This document shows, piece after piece, positions 11,946-24,361 of a stretch of 64,000 nucleotides of DNA. This stretch comes from Ephydatia muelleri (taxonomy: Eukaryota > Porifera > Demospongiae > Spongillida > Spongillidae). The DNA is taken from positions 3,531,163 through 3,595,162 of the forward strand of contig JABACO010000014.1 in the NCBI GenBank assembly GCA_013339895.1, given 5' to 3'. The position numbers and the translations under genes are program-made. Each line of letters starts with the position of its first letter. Positions within the stretch are counted from its first letter, which is position 1. Below the pieces are notes generated by a model. The model was not told the origin of the DNA. It was given only the letters and a program-made list of their open reading frames with translations, and searched no databases.

Positions 11946-12489
11946 ACACCCGTTCCATGAGAAACGGGTGCTTTTTAAGCGATTTTTTTTGGAATCACCA
12001 TTAGGTGAAAATGTGTCGGTGATAAAGCGCATGACTTTTAAATATAATTGTCACATTTTGAAATGATTTCGAACTATCTGTGCATTTTTCTTTTCTTTTT
12101 TAGGCTCTTGGATCGCCGTCTGCAGTCTTCCAAAGTTAATCGGTCTTGCGCGGAGTGGACAAAAAAGTGCACTTTTTTTTCTGAGTGTACTCGATGTGAA
12201 TTAAAGCATATCATTTCATTCTGGTGTGTCAAATATCACTTTGGTGTAGTCTTTTACTCATTATAATACTTCTAGCTATGGTGTTTAACGTCTGGGGTCG
12301 TATAGCACTTACCGATCCCCGTGAATACCAACTATTACGCATGCATGCGCGTGTGCCTAAGATACATACATGTACTGATACATATTACATCTACGCGTTG
12401 CTCATAAACCAAGACAGTTATAACTACAACTTATATTTAGTGTCCAAGCATTTGGAAGTCTTTCATCCTCTTAATCAAATCCTTCTTAT
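11946..12489. other. Non-coding stretch with a short repeated hairpin
   Basis: No gene is supported. About 11943-11975 (ACCCGTTCCATGAGAAACGG) is a small hairpin whose inverse relative lies at about 25885-25910, next to the other hAT copy. Confidence 0.4.
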
Positions 12490-14164
12490 TGCCAGATGTC
12501 TTCAAATTGTGCTCTTTCAAGTAATACCGATGCTGTGTAAGCTTGAGATGACTAAGATCCTCTGCAGCCCAGTCAATCTCATCCATTTGTAAAGTAACCT
12601 TTGACCGCTTTGTGCGAAGGCTCCCATTTCTAATGATTCTACTCCGCTTCCTCGATTAATGCTCTGGATGCTTGCGTTGTCCAATTTTTTGGTACACTGC
12701 TCTAATTTGGGACTTCAGAAAGCAACAGCAGTCCATCTGTATATTGTGAAGCAAGTTTGGCTTGCACAGCCTCAGCAGATACTTTAAGGCGACTTTTCAC
12801 AGCAGACCCTTCAACTATGCTTTCTTCACCAGTGCGCCAGCACTGTGCAATGAAGTCCTGTACTCTTGTGCTGAGCTCAGGGTGTTGGTTCTTCTGACAG
12901 TGTGCCCAACCAGCAATGAAATTTACCTCAAACGATGCATATGTTGAAGTTCCAGGATTTTTAATTGAGGCTATCATTGCTCTTGCCTGCCCATCCACTG
13001 TGAAGTCTCGAGTGCTAAGTACTTCATTAGCATAGTGAACAGCCATAGAAACACCACTGCATTGCATGGGGGGACCTTTACATTTGTGCCTCTCTCTGCC
13101 AAGAGCAGTCTTAAAGTGGCATTGGCAACGTGTGCATTGTGGGTAAATACTGGATACATCCTTCATAGCTTCTGCCTTAATGGATTCTGACTTCTCCTTG
13201 GCTTGTTGCCGTTTACTCTTCTTCGCTGGTCTGGCAATACATTGACGGCGAGCCTTAGAGGCATCAACCTCAGAATCCATATTGTCAAATTGTACTCTAC
13301 AACCACTAAAGTTTACTCCTGGATTTCCAAATGGGTCTTGGTCAATGGAGCAGGAATCAGCTTTGTTATGTATGATGGTATAGACAGTCCAAGGTTGTGA
13401 AAAAATGAAACTTGAGGGGTTTCAGAGTGGTGGTCACAATGAGCAGCCAAATAGGTTGAAATGCTTTTGATTGGGGGAAGCTTTACTGCCATGAATGGAC
13501 AATCATGCTGTGGTTCACTAGAAGGACAGTTGTATTCTTAACACATTTTGTGCTTAGAGCAACAGCAAGTTGCTTTGGAGTTGACACTTTTCTTCCCCAC
13601 TCTCCTTCCGATTAATGAGCGTTACAGACTTGTTGCATATTACCACAATGAAGATGCAGCTGGAAAGATGTGTGTGATTCACATTTTGCTCACCAACAGT
13701 TGAGAGTTGAAGCCTATATTGCAGATACACACACACATGCACACATACACACACAGGGGTGTAGCCACCCCCGCACACACATATGGAGAGGCCACTACAC
13801 TGTCATGCCACATGCAATAGCAGCTTGATGTAAGTACATCTTGGTAACTTTGCCAGCAAAATTTTTGGCATTATCACTTTGGAAAAATACATACTTTAGA
13901 TGAGGGTAATGATGTCATGCAGATTGCTCTTAATCCAGCCTCAATACATGAAATGGCGATAAAAGCATCACTCTTTTCATCATCCAGCACAATGCAGTCC
14001 ACAAAGTGAAGATGCATTGATTTTTCGCCAGTCTCTATACAAGAACCATCCTCCAAAGATGTATCATTTTTGGCTGCATTCATTTCACACATTTCTTCAC
14101 TACACTCTTCATCACACTCTGCTGATCCAGAAACTTCAAAATCTACTTCAGACACATTTCCAAG

Positions 14165-14452
14165 CTCTTCTTCAAGCTCAAGCTCATCTTCAAGCTCATC
14201 TTCAAGCTCATCTTCAAGCTCATCTTCAAGCTCATCTTCAAGCTCATCTTCAAGCTCTTCTGCAAGCTCTTCTGCAAGCTCATCTTCAAGCTCTTCTGCA
14301 AGCTCATCTTCAAGCTCTTCTTGAAGCTCATATTCAAGCTCTTCTTGAAGCTCTTCTTGAAGCTCTTCTTCAAGCTCTTCTTGAAGCTCTTCTTCAAGCT
14401 CTTCTTCAAGCTCTTCTTCAAGCTCTTCTTCAAGCTCTTCTTCAAGCTCTTT
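14165..14452. repeat. Glu/Leu-rich coding minisatellite
   Basis: Tandem 12-bp units close to CTCTTCTTCAAG (plus strand) encode EELE/EDEL repeats on the minus strand. Units vary at two positions, giving EEL, DEL and QEEL versions. Confidence 0.9.
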
Positions 14453-15061
14453 GTTTTTAGGTAACTCATCATGGGCTGCATCCTTATCCAAACTTAAGTC
14501 TGCTGGTTTCACATATGCACCCATTCCAAACCATAGCATACCCTTTTTTTCCATAGTAAGCATCACCGCCTTCTTTGAAACCTCGAGCCCAAAAATTCTG
14601 CATGAAATCAAAAATGATGTATGTAGTATCTGCTGCCATATTGCTTCTAGCCTGCTTCATTAGATACTGTTGTTGCACATCATGTACAACATGAAAGTGC
14701 GTCTTTCACATTGATGTAATGTGACGAGTACATCAGAAAGTACACAATTTTCTCCAGTGCAGCCCATCTTAGCTGATCATATATAAAACAGAAATGGGCA
14801 ACGGCAAACTTCACACTCCAGTTGTCCACATGAGTTACTGTGGTTCTTGATACGTGGGCTGCGACCTTTCACAAGGTCTAAGGTAAATTGGAGTAAGTGA
14901 GATGTACATGTAGCAGTTTTACCATCAGGTGCAATGTAGCCATTGATAGTTTTGCAGATTTCTAGCTGATTCTTTACCAATTGGATTATTTGCTGGTGTT
15001 TTGAATTGGATTGATCATTCAGGTCATCAACTAGTTGTATAATACTATGGTACAGGTGACG

Positions 15062-15234
15062 TGTCGTATTTCTCAGAATCCCGATTGATCAATGGCAAGA
15101 TACACACTAATATAAGAATAGTTACACTCGAAAATCACGAAAATGGGAAAAGAAAAAGAATGAACACGTGGGGACAACTTGGGGTTAAAATAATAAAGAA
15201 TGTTAGAATCACAATAAATGCTATCACCATGACA
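15062..15234 (-). repeat. 3' LTR of the Gypsy element
   Basis: 173-bp direct repeat, identical by eye to 19572-19744, with TG...CA termini. Confidence 0.95.
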
Positions 15235-15266
15235 CCTCCCAACCAGCCTTGAAAATCTTGCCCGGA

Positions 15267-18200
15267 TCATTGAGAGGCGAAATGTTCCCCAAATCTGTGG
15301 ATTGGATTGTGTTGTCGTACTGACCGTCTGGGGTTTTCCAGACTGTAGTCACTTCCAGTAGGGAGACGAGGGTTGCGGTACATCCGTGTTGACTTTGTAG
15401 GGATACTTGTCTCAACTGCTGCAGACAATTCTGAAGCAGCAACAGAATCAACAGTAGGGTCTACACCCTCTGCAGGTGGTGGAACCAGGACTGACGACGA
15501 TACCTGGACCTCCCCTGGGTCAGCATCCTCTTGAGCACCATAACGAGGACGCAGCTGCTCTATGTGACGCCTCCAAGTGCCACCCCGCGGGAATACTCTT
15601 ACGCTGACACTACGGGATCCATACACCTTTGTGACCACAGCCGGTACCCATCTGGGATCCTTCTCCCTTCGGGGACCACAGTATAGCGCATAGCATGGTG
15701 TCCCAACCGAGTATATAAGGGCCACCCTATTTGGAGCCTCTTGTTCTTGGGACTTAGTGGCTTCCCGGGCCTGCTTTCCTTGAGATACATGTGCAGGGGA
15801 AGGGAGGAGAACATCTATTTTGGTCCGTATTTGGCGACCATTTAAAAGTTCGCTTGGAGAATAGCCTTCACTTCTCGGTGTCCTGCGATACTGTATCAGA
15901 AATTCCTGAAGAGCTGCACGAGGTGGAAGTGAGGACTTTGAGAGTGCCTGCTTGAATGTCTGAACAAGACGTTCGGCGGCCCCATTTGTGGCAGGGTGGT
16001 ATGGTGCCCCTGTAAGGTGGGTAATCCCTCTCTCACGACACCAGACTTGGAACTCTTCCGATGAAAACGAAGTAGCATTGTCTGAAACAATGGTATGAGG
16101 GTAGCCAAAATGGGAGAAATCTTGCTCCAATAGCTCCGTAGTAGACTTGGTGGATGTGGAGGATGTTGGATGTATGCAAGGATACTTCGAGTAAGCATCA
16201 ATTAGAACTAGCCAGTTACTTCCAAGAAAATTGATGGCATGATCTACATGAACCCGACTCCATGGTTTTTCAGGAAGCATCCATGGGTGGTTTGCAGGCT
16301 TGGGTGGCATTTTCTGATGCTCTGCACATGCTGTGCATCTATGGCACAGGTCCATGATGTCTGCATCTATACCAAGCCAGTATACTGCAGTTCGTGCCAG
16401 CTGTTTCATACGCTGCATTCCAAAATGTCCTAGGTGTAGAAGCTGCAACACTTGAGGTCGTAGACTTGGGGGAATGACTAACCTAGAACCATAGAGAAGG
16501 CAACCGTACGCTGTGGAGAGTGATATGGCCAGCTTCCGAAAAGCCTCTATTGATCTCTCTGTGGTTCCTTCTTCCTCAGCTGAACCTTTTGGTGGCCATC
16601 CTTCCCGTGTGTAGCGCATCACATTGGAGATGATTGAGTCCTTAGCCGACTCCTTAGCCATTGTTCCAGGGTCAGTTGGGTTCAACTGAAGGCTGATTGT
16701 CTTTATGCTGCAGACTGTGTCCACGTCTGCCTCACTCTCCTCCCCATCAAAATTGGCATCTGGTCCTACAGGAAGACGGCTGAGAGCATCAGCATTGCCG
16801 TGGTCAGATGTCTTCCGGTACTCAATACAATACTGGTACTGACTGAGCATCAAGGCCCATCGAGCCAGCCTGTTGGCAGCCAAGGCCGGAGTTGCTTTGG
16901 TTGGTCCAAACAGAGCTATGAGTGGCTTGTGGTCTGTGATCAGAATGAAAGTACGACCATATAGGAACTGGTGGAACTTGCTGAGGGCAAAGATGATGGC
17001 CAGTGCCTCCTTTTGTATTTGGCTGTATCCCCTCTGGGTGTTAGTGAGAGTCTTGGAGGCATTTGCAATTGGTCGTTCACTACCATCACTGTACCGGTGA
17101 AAGAGAACAGCTCCTAATCCCACCTCGGATGCATCACAGGAGATCCCAATTGGGAGTGTGGGATTGAAGTGAACGAGAATGGTGTCTGTGCACAGCAAGT
17201 CTTTCAATTTCTGGAAGGCTTCTTGTTCCTCTGCACCCCACCTCCATGGAATGTCTTTCTTGGTCAGGCGATGAAGTGGTTCCGTAATGGTAGCGAGATT
17301 GGGCAAGAACTTGCCATAAAACTGAACGGAACCTAAGAAGGAACGGAGACTAGACACATTTTCTGGAGGTGGCATCATTTTGACAGCATCAACTTTAGGA
17401 CCCTTGGCAATTCCCTGCTGAGATAGGATATGTCCTAGATACTCGACCGAAGGTTGTGCAAATAAGCACTTCTCCAGGCGGCAGCGCAGCCCCTTTTCCT
17501 CTAACCGTTTGAGTAGAGCACGAAGGTTCTGGATGTGTTCAGCAGCAGTGGTTCCACTGACCAGGATGTCATCCATGTAGACTGCTACACCTTGCAAATC
17601 ACTGGTCAGTTGGTCCATGATTTCCTGGAAATAGCCCGGAGCTGAACTGATGCCAAATGGAAGTCGCATCTGCCTTAGTACTCCTCGGTGAGTGCTGAGT
17701 GCCAGTCGCCTTTGGCTCTCTGGAGCAAGCATAACTTGATTGTATGCATCAGCCAGGTCGATTTTGGTGAAGCCATGACCTCCACCCAACTTCCTCATCA
17801 GATCCTCCGGGAGTGGCATGGGATGACGATGGGGTTCCAGTTGCTGATTCACACTAACTGAATAATCGCCACATACCCGCAGTTTTGCCGGCTGACCAGG
17901 TAGACTTGCCTTCCGAATAGGAACCACAGGAGTTCCATAGTCATTAAACTGAGTAGGTAGCCACACCCCTCTGGCAATTCCCGCATCATAGGCTTGACAG
18001 AGGTCTTCCTGGATGGCAAATGGGACCACTCTTGGTTTGCAGAAAATGGGTTTTGCATCTGGCTTGAATTTCACTTCCAGTTGGAAATCCTTAAGGCAAC
18101 CCAGTTCTGGTTTAAACAGGTCAGGGAACTCCTGACAGAGATGCTTGCAGGCCTTCTGAAGGGCTTGATCTGGCTTAAGATCACTGAAAATTGGTCGGAT

Positions 18201-19547
18201 AGTCGAGGTATCAACCTTATCAACCCTTGGAGATAGATCCATAAGTGCTGACATGTTCAACTGTAGCCTCACGATTGCATCACGTCCCAAAAGGTTGAGT
18301 TGAGGTACCTTGGTGACCGTGAATTCGACTGTTTTACCGCCTGAACTCTCCTCACCCTGCAGTGTGACTACTGTTGAGAAAATGCCTAAAGTGGGCAATG
18401 GTTGTCCATTGGCTACTTCATACCGTCCTGTGGCAGGTGATAGAGAAGGTTTCCCTAAGTCACACCACACATCTTCAGAGCAGAAGTTATCACCAGCACC
18501 CGTGTCAACCTCAAACATGAACTGCTTCCCTTGAATGAAAACTGACTGCAGAAGTTGAGGAACTGCTTCTGTAGCCTTGACTGTCCTGATCTGGTACTTA
18601 GCAATGGCCCTCACTGGCTGGGTACTCCTTCTCTTCTTTAAACAGACTGCTTCCAAATGCCCCCTCTTATGGCAGTACCGACAAGTGGCATCCCTGTACG
18701 GACAATCCTGTGCCTTGTGATCTGACTTACCACACCGTGGGCAGGTACCGCTCGGGAAATCTCTCTCATTGCCGTCTCGGGCATTGTAGGCAGGTGTATC
18801 CCCTGAGTCAGGAGACCGAGATCGTCTCTTGTGGTCCACCTTGTGTACAGGTGTCGTCTTCGTCCCATACACCGTCTCCTTTGCCACTTTTGCTGCCTCC
18901 TCTGTCTCCGTCGCAACTGCTATTGCCTTGGCGAACGTCAACTCGTCCTCTTTGTACTTAAACAGAGCCTTCAGGACTGCTTCATTACTGACGGAGCACA
19001 TGAACCGTGTACGCATTGCTTCGTCTAACGGGTCTTTAATGGCAGGAAAATTGCACGTGACCGCGTCGTGGCGAATTCGAGCAGCCAACTCCTGAATGGA
19101 TTCTCCGGGATTGCGGCTCATGGAGGACCAATACTTGAATCGCTCGCGGACGACGTAGCGTGTTGGATCAAACTGACCTTTCATATACTCGAAGATCTCG
19201 TCCAACGTGAGGGCGTTGACATCCTTGGCTGGAGACTGCTGTGAAGCGAGGTTACTTAAGAGTTTGAAATTCACGCGCGACTGATTCGTCAGGAAAACGA
19301 GCGCTCGTTTCTCCCCAGGAACGGAGTTAGCTCCAATGAATGTTTGGAACCGTGCCCAGTAGTCATCCCACAATTCTATAGTCGAGTCGAAAGCATCAAA
19401 ACTAGGGATGGCTACTTTCTGAGAAGGTAATTCTGTTTCCCGCTTGGACGTTTGTCCCATGAAAGCCGCAATGAGCGCCTCAGTTTGCTTCCGTCCGTCT
19501 TCCATCTGTTTTTGGAGTAGCTCGATTAGCTGTTTTGTATCTGCCAT
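15267..19547 (-). CDS. Gag-Pol polyprotein of a Gypsy retrotransposon
   Basis: A single ORF of 1426 codons. An N-terminal Gag of about 270 residues is followed by two CCHC zinc knuckles (CPRCGKSDHKAQDC and CRYCHKRGHLEAVC), an aspartic protease with DTGAG, a reverse transcriptase with YMDDILVSG, an RNase H domain (ISCDASEVGLGAVL), an integrase zinc region (H...H...CHRCTAC) and the integrase core with conserved Asp, DNATSF and Glu in NGAAERLVQ. Gag and Pol are fused in one frame, so no frameshift is needed. No envelope-like gene is present. It copies itself through RNA and integrates DNA; it sits inside the unknown gene at 12.5-21.1 kb. Confidence 0.96.
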   Translation of the reverse strand: MADTKQLIELLQKQMEDGRKQTEALIAAFMGQTSKRETELPSQKVAIPSFDAFDSTIELWDDYWARFQTFIGANSVPGEKRALVFLTNQSRVNFKLLSNLASQQSPAKDVNALTLDEIFEYMKGQFDPTRYVVRERFKYWSSMSRNPGESIQELAARIRHDAVTCNFPAIKDPLDEAMRTRFMCSVSNEAVLKALFKYKEDELTFAKAIAVATETEEAAKVAKETVYGTKTTPVHKVDHKRRSRSPDSGDTPAYNARDGNERDFPSGTCPRCGKSDHKAQDCPYRDATCRYCHKRGHLEAVCLKKRRSTQPVRAIAKYQIRTVKATEAVPQLLQSVFIQGKQFMFEVDTGAGDNFCSEDVWCDLGKPSLSPATGRYEVANGQPLPTLGIFSTVVTLQGEESSGGKTVEFTVTKVPQLNLLGRDAIVRLQLNMSALMDLSPRVDKVDTSTIRPIFSDLKPDQALQKACKHLCQEFPDLFKPELGCLKDFQLEVKFKPDAKPIFCKPRVVPFAIQEDLCQAYDAGIARGVWLPTQFNDYGTPVVPIRKASLPGQPAKLRVCGDYSVSVNQQLEPHRHPMPLPEDLMRKLGGGHGFTKIDLADAYNQVMLAPESQRRLALSTHRGVLRQMRLPFGISSAPGYFQEIMDQLTSDLQGVAVYMDDILVSGTTAAEHIQNLRALLKRLEEKGLRCRLEKCLFAQPSVEYLGHILSQQGIAKGPKVDAVKMMPPPENVSSLRSFLGSVQFYGKFLPNLATITEPLHRLTKKDIPWRWGAEEQEAFQKLKDLLCTDTILVHFNPTLPIGISCDASEVGLGAVLFHRYSDGSERPIANASKTLTNTQRGYSQIQKEALAIIFALSKFHQFLYGRTFILITDHKPLIALFGPTKATPALAANRLARWALMLSQYQYCIEYRKTSDHGNADALSRLPVGPDANFDGEESEADVDTVCSIKTISLQLNPTDPGTMAKESAKDSIISNVMRYTREGWPPKGSAEEEGTTERSIEAFRKLAISLSTAYGCLLYGSRLVIPPSLRPQVLQLLHLGHFGMQRMKQLARTAVYWLGIDADIMDLCHRCTACAEHQKMPPKPANHPWMLPEKPWSRVHVDHAINFLGSNWLVLIDAYSKYPCIHPTSSTSTKSTTELLEQDFSHFGYPHTIVSDNATSFSSEEFQVWCRERGITHLTGAPYHPATNGAAERLVQTFKQALSKSSLPPRAALQEFLIQYRRTPRSEGYSPSELLNGRQIRTKIDVLLPSPAHVSQGKQAREATKSQEQEAPNRVALIYSVGTPCYALYCGPRREKDPRWVPAVVTKVYGSRSVSVRVFPRGGTWRRHIEQLRPRYGAQEDADPGEVQVSSSVLVPPPAEGVDPTVDSVAASELSAAVETSIPTKSTRMYRNPRLPTGSDYSLENPRRSVRQHNPIHRFGEHFASQ

Positions 19548-19571
19548 CCTGCCGACTACGCCACTTGATTC

Positions 19572-19744
19572 TGTCGTATTTCTCAGAATCCCGATTGATC
19601 AATGGCAAGATACACACTAATATAAGAATAGTTACACTCGAAAATCACGAAAATGGGAAAAGAAAAAGAATGAACACGTGGGGACAACTTGGGGTTAAAA
19701 TAATAAAGAATGTTAGAATCACAATAAATGCTATCACCATGACA
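19572..19744 (-). repeat. 5' LTR of the Gypsy element
   Basis: 173-bp direct repeat that precedes the gag-pol ORF on the minus strand. The promoter and transcription start should lie here; I did not identify a TATA box with confidence. Confidence 0.95.
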
Positions 19745-21640
19745 TGACGGACATTCATCTCATGGTCATTTGCAGTGTGTTTGCTTTGTTTTCATCAAAT
19801 GTTGGTTCACATTGATGTCTTACACCATCCAGAACATGGTGTGCATAAGTGTATGATAAAAATGTAAACACTGTTGATCTCTGCAGATACAGCTGTTCCC
19901 TCACTGTTTGGTCAGCATCAGAGGCTGGTGCAATGATGTCAATGACTTTGTCCACCAATTGGTAATTATCAGTGTGATAATTGACTTTTATGTAGTCGAC
20001 TCCAGCTCTAATTCGTTGTTTCTTACATCCCCCTGTAATTAAATTTGTGATAGTGTAAAAGAGGGACTTCTTTATAGCCGGTGTATTTGGAAATTGAGCA
20101 CTGTGTTTTATGACATACTCTTGGACACATCTCGTTTTAACACGAGAGATTACATGATTGCAACATTATCTATGCTCATTTTCTTCAGCAATGACAAAGA
20201 TTGTTTTTTCTTTGGTGCCACGCAAGCCTTGAGACGTTGTAGGAATAAATAGTATCAACAGCAAGTTTCACCACTTCACTGCTTAACTTGTGTCGAGTAA
20301 TAACAGGTGGTACTAGTTCAAGGCCACGATGAAGATATGCAGCATCCACTTTGGCTTGAAATATTAAGGACCTCATATGACCATCAGAATGTGTTGTCCC
20401 ATCATCAGACATCAACTGCTGCACATAAGAAAATGGTAAAGTACTCAAGTGTGCAAGGAGACGACGAGCTGCAACTGATGGACTTGGTGCACAGTGCTTT
20501 GCTGACAAGACAATGCTATTTGCAACTGCATGTAACTTCTCTAATGGGTTTTCAATTGAAATGGGTGGAAACTCTTTCTCACTCTTACTTGCATCAAGTT
20601 CTTCTACAATTTTGAACAGTTGTTTTATGATGGCTATTTCAGGTAACTTTCACGATGGAAGCAGCAGCTTCATTATACCAACTACGCCTTTCCTGAATAC
20701 TTTTTCGATAGTTCTAAATGCTTTCTCATCAATTGCATCCTTTTCACACAGAGCCTTACGAACTTTCAACGATGATAGGTTATCTATGTCACCATATGCG
20801 TCCTCCATACCCATGCGTTTATAGATTTCCAACATATTACACCTGGACGTGACTTCAAAGGTTTCAGATACAACTGGCTCTTGTTCTAGGAATTCAGATG
20901 GAGGTTCAACAAAAGATTTAGGTCAAACAGCTCTGCGGCGCAGTTGAACCACTTCCTGAGTGGTTTTCTTCTTTGGACGACCTTTAGGCTTGAAACACTT
21001 GCAGCAAGAGCTGCAAATTCCTGAGCTGCAACGCAAACACGCTGCTTTTTCATCCGCGCAGCTCGGTGAAACATCACCCTCGTGTACTATAGGACACGAT
21101 CCACCCCTTTGCTACAGAAACCGCATACTAATTGCTAATGAATAAGCATAAGCATTTTTGTAACGCATAAAACTACCTTTTGGCAACTTGTTGGGTCACA
21201 TTTAGCGATGTATAACTAAATCATTAGACTACAAGACAATACTGCAATTATTATTTCGCATGAGAAAAAAGTGTACTTTAAGCCCGAAACGATCCAGGGG
21301 CGGATCTAGGATTTCGGAGCGAGGGGGGGAAAGTGATAGCGGCAAGGGACACGCCCCCCCCAGCAAGGGGGCATGGGGGAGCGCTGTAAGCTCCCCCATC
21401 GCGAGCCGCTTTGCAACTTTCGCACTTTTCAAGTAACAAAACATAGCATAATTGAACTGTAGTAAGACGACAAGAGTTACTGGCTTCTATTTTAACTAAC
21501 CAGTCCTATCTAGATATGCATATACATGCATGCATACCTGCATGCATGTAATTACTATACTGCCGTACTATATCAAATCGCACTCGCGCGCATGCGTGGA
21601 TTGCAAAAATGAAAAAAATGCCTCATATAGATTAAATGCT

Positions 21641-24299
21641 TTACTCATCATACAAAGGTCTGAATAGGCGTCTTGGATTTGCTCTAACAAAACGTTCAAC
21701 AACAATCATTTCAGGATCTATAGTTACATTGTAATTTGTATGCATTAATGCGAGTGATGCTAGGCGTTCTTCTCCCATTCTATTTCTCAACGACGTTTTG
21801 AGCCTCCGAAGAACAGAAAAAGAACGTTCCGCTTCTGAACTTGTAACTGGAAATATGCACCCAATACTTAAAAGAACTTGAATGTTTGGGAAAATGTCGG
21901 GGTCTGCATGTGTGTAGCAATTAACTAAGGTTTCAGGTGGACTAGATGTCTCCATTTTTCTCCTCCAATAAAGAACCCAGTGATCCAGTTCCGAGGGCAG
22001 TGAGGAGTAGGATGGAAGGTCATTTTTATAAAATGAAAACAGTTTATAATCCAGTGCACATTTGATAGCTATCTGGGGCAGCAAGGACAGTATTGATGTA
22101 ACAGCCTGTCGATTTGTAACAGAGAAGCGCTCCTTCATCTCAGATAATAGATAATCCAAAAATGGTATTGTCAAACTCCTCTTGAAATACTCAGTTGTGG
22201 ATTCTGCCGTTATGTTGCAACGTTACATTTGTCTCCCGTTAACAGTTCTAGGCTTTTCTTCGGTACTTCCAATGTCCTCCGCAAGCTCCTTTGCTTCATC
22301 GTACACCTTGTCACGAAACATTCAATTTCATTTCTGTATTGTTGTATGAGAGCTAAAGTGTCGTAAATCCATTGGTAAGCCTCATACACGTCCAGTTCTC
22401 GGCGTTGCAATTTGGCAGCGATGCTTTTAAGGGGGGTATAGAGCACTTTTTTGTACTACGAAAGACGCGATAATTTCAAATCCCTTAAGGCATGATGCTA
22501 TGCCATTAGCCCTGTCCTTTGTCTCCCTATCCCATGCCCAGTCATTCAATGATGGGTTGTTGTACATATGAGGATGGCAGATCATATCCATCGTCATAAT
22601 TATTGCAGGGAAGAGTTCCTTAAAGTTTTCGTAAGCTTCGTGGCGCTCTACCCATCGAGTTCGACACAATCCTTTAAGTTTCTCTAACTTCACATCCTGA
22701 CAGCATTCCTCTATTACGCGCTCAAAAAAAGCCTGCCTTTTAGGTGAATAGTGAAAAAACAGATGTGCCTCATTCATTGTGTCAATCACGTTCCGAATTG
22801 GCTGTAATTTGCAGCTAGCACTGATGCACAAATTCAAAATATGTGCATTGCAAGGCAAATAAATGGCTTTTGGATATGATACCCTGAACCGGCCATTAAC
22901 TCCATTTGCTGCTGATGACATTGAACTCGTAGTGTCATACGTTTGAGCTCTAACTCTGTTAAGATCAATGCTATGCAACGTGTAGGACTCCATTAATTTC
23001 TTGCAAACAGATTCTGAATTTGTTCTTTCTAGTTGAACAAAACCAAACAGTTAACGTTGCTCTTTGACAAATACATTGCCTGGATTGCTGATATCCAGCA
23101 TTCTGTTGCATATGCCAAGTACAGTATGGTTGTTCGATGAGTCAGTTACTTCATCAGCAATAATGACAAAATAGCCACCCTTCATAACTGCTGCATTTGT
23201 GTACTCCCTTACATAGTTTCATGTCGTTTTGAATTGTTTTAGATGTATAACAAGGTGCATTTGTAATGAAGTCCTGAAGTGTTGCATCTGTCCTGGCTCT
23301 GAATTCCAACAAAGCCAAAAAATTTCCTTTATTCGTACTAGGATCTGCTGTGTAGTCATCTCTGTGCCCGCGAAAGGAGATGCCTTGTTTCCCACAGAAA
23401 ATAATGCATTCAACAATGCTTTTCAGGGCCAGTCGGTTTGACTTCATTAGTTCTTGTGACTGCATATCCAACACATTATCTATACGCAGAGCTGGATTTC
23501 CAGAAAAGCTTTGCCCATCAACACAGCATCTTTGTGGTACTGATATGATTCATGCTTGTCAAGAACGCCTTCTCTTCCTTTTGCATTTTTAAAATCTTGG
23601 AACGGTGTGACTACCAATTTTCCTAATACTCCACCTCCACGACACCTGCCCTGTGGAACTTTTGCAAATAGAACGCAATACTTACAATATGCACCTTCCT
23701 TTGAAGGTGACCATACCAACCAATGGTGTTCACTCAGCCAAGCCTTTCTGAAATTATAGTTTTGCCACCCTTTTCATATACATGTACTGGCAAAATGGAA
23801 GGCAATGAAGGCTGCATGTTCTGTGAGTAATATTCTGAGGTTGAGGAATTCCGTAAATCACCAAACCAATATCTGTTACATTATCTTCTATTGATCCTGC
23901 TTCTGCAGAATTGTGCCCTACAAACTCAATAGTGGTGCTTTCAATTTGTTTGCTACTGTTTGGAGTTGTGTGATTTGCCAAAAATGGTATAGAACATGCA
24001 GACTGGTCATCAACGCTACTGATGACCTGCACATCGTCTTCATCAATCTCCTCATCTGATATCATTTGGTCAAGTAAAACATTTGGAGGCTCTGATAAAA
24101 CTGCTTGCAGCGTAGATATAGAATCGAGCTGTGCTGCATCAGTGGGTTGTATTGATGCATGTGTCAGTACGCTTGTACATTCACCACTCGCGTTCGTTGG
24201 CTGTTCAAAAAAAGATCGAATGTCGCTCGATAGTTTACGAACTTTGGATATTCTGTCCCCTTCCTTCTCCTTGGCACACCGTTTCGTGCCACTTTCCAT
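21641..24299 (-). pseudogene. hAT transposase (ZMYM1/TTF zinc-finger type), frameshifted
   Basis: The N-terminus starts at 24299. A TTF-type zinc-finger region follows at about 23719-23500 (GAYCKYCVLFAK). Catalytic-core segments include IIADEVTDSSN near 23150 and LPCNAHILNLCIS at about 22850. RTRWVERHEAYENF lies near 22650. The C-terminal dimerisation domain is at 22174-21641 (TSSEAERSFSVLRRLKTSLRN). At least five frameshifts or stops separate the pieces, so no transposase can be made from this copy. Confidence 0.85.
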
Positions 24300-24361
24300 A
24301 TATAAGGTTCATCGTGCATGCACATACGCATTTTGCATGGAATTTAAAACATAACATGCAC

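Larger units (their letters stand above)
15062..19744 (-). mobile_element. Intact Gypsy-type LTR retrotransposon
   Basis: Two direct repeats of 173 bp (15062-15234 and 19572-19744) begin TGTCG and end ATGACA on the plus strand and look identical base for base. The flanks carry a 5-bp duplication TGACG (15057-15061 and 19745-19749). On the coding (minus) strand a likely primer-binding site starting TGGCGTAGTCGG lies about 9 bases after the 5' LTR, and a purine-rich GGGAGGTG precedes the 3' LTR. Identical LTRs and an uninterrupted ORF indicate a recent insertion. Confidence 0.95.
12490..21100 (-). pseudogene. Unknown multi-exon zinc-finger/SAP-like gene, interrupted by a Gypsy element
   Basis: Reading right to left: a Cys-rich N-terminal segment near 21080-21000 followed by a GRPKKK basic stretch; helical segments at 20835-20650 and 20508-20185; segments at 19958-19755 and, beyond the Gypsy insertion, 15010-14777 and 14678-14484; a long Glu/Leu-rich repeat (14452-14165); then a C-terminal part (13280-12702) with a CTRCQCHFKTALGRERHKC zinc finger; and near 12600-12490 a SAP-like motif around LTQHRYYLKEHNLK. 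Stops and frame changes separate the pieces. I recall similar large unknown proteins in sponges and cnidarians but cannot name the family. It may be a repetitive, transposon-borne gene. Exon borders are not defined. Confidence 0.45.

Noticed and set aside
14017..14460. Plus-strand ORFs rich in Gln-Ala-Leu or Ser
   Set aside because: Antisense shadows of the Glu/Leu repeat; the minus frame continues into non-repeat coding sequence.
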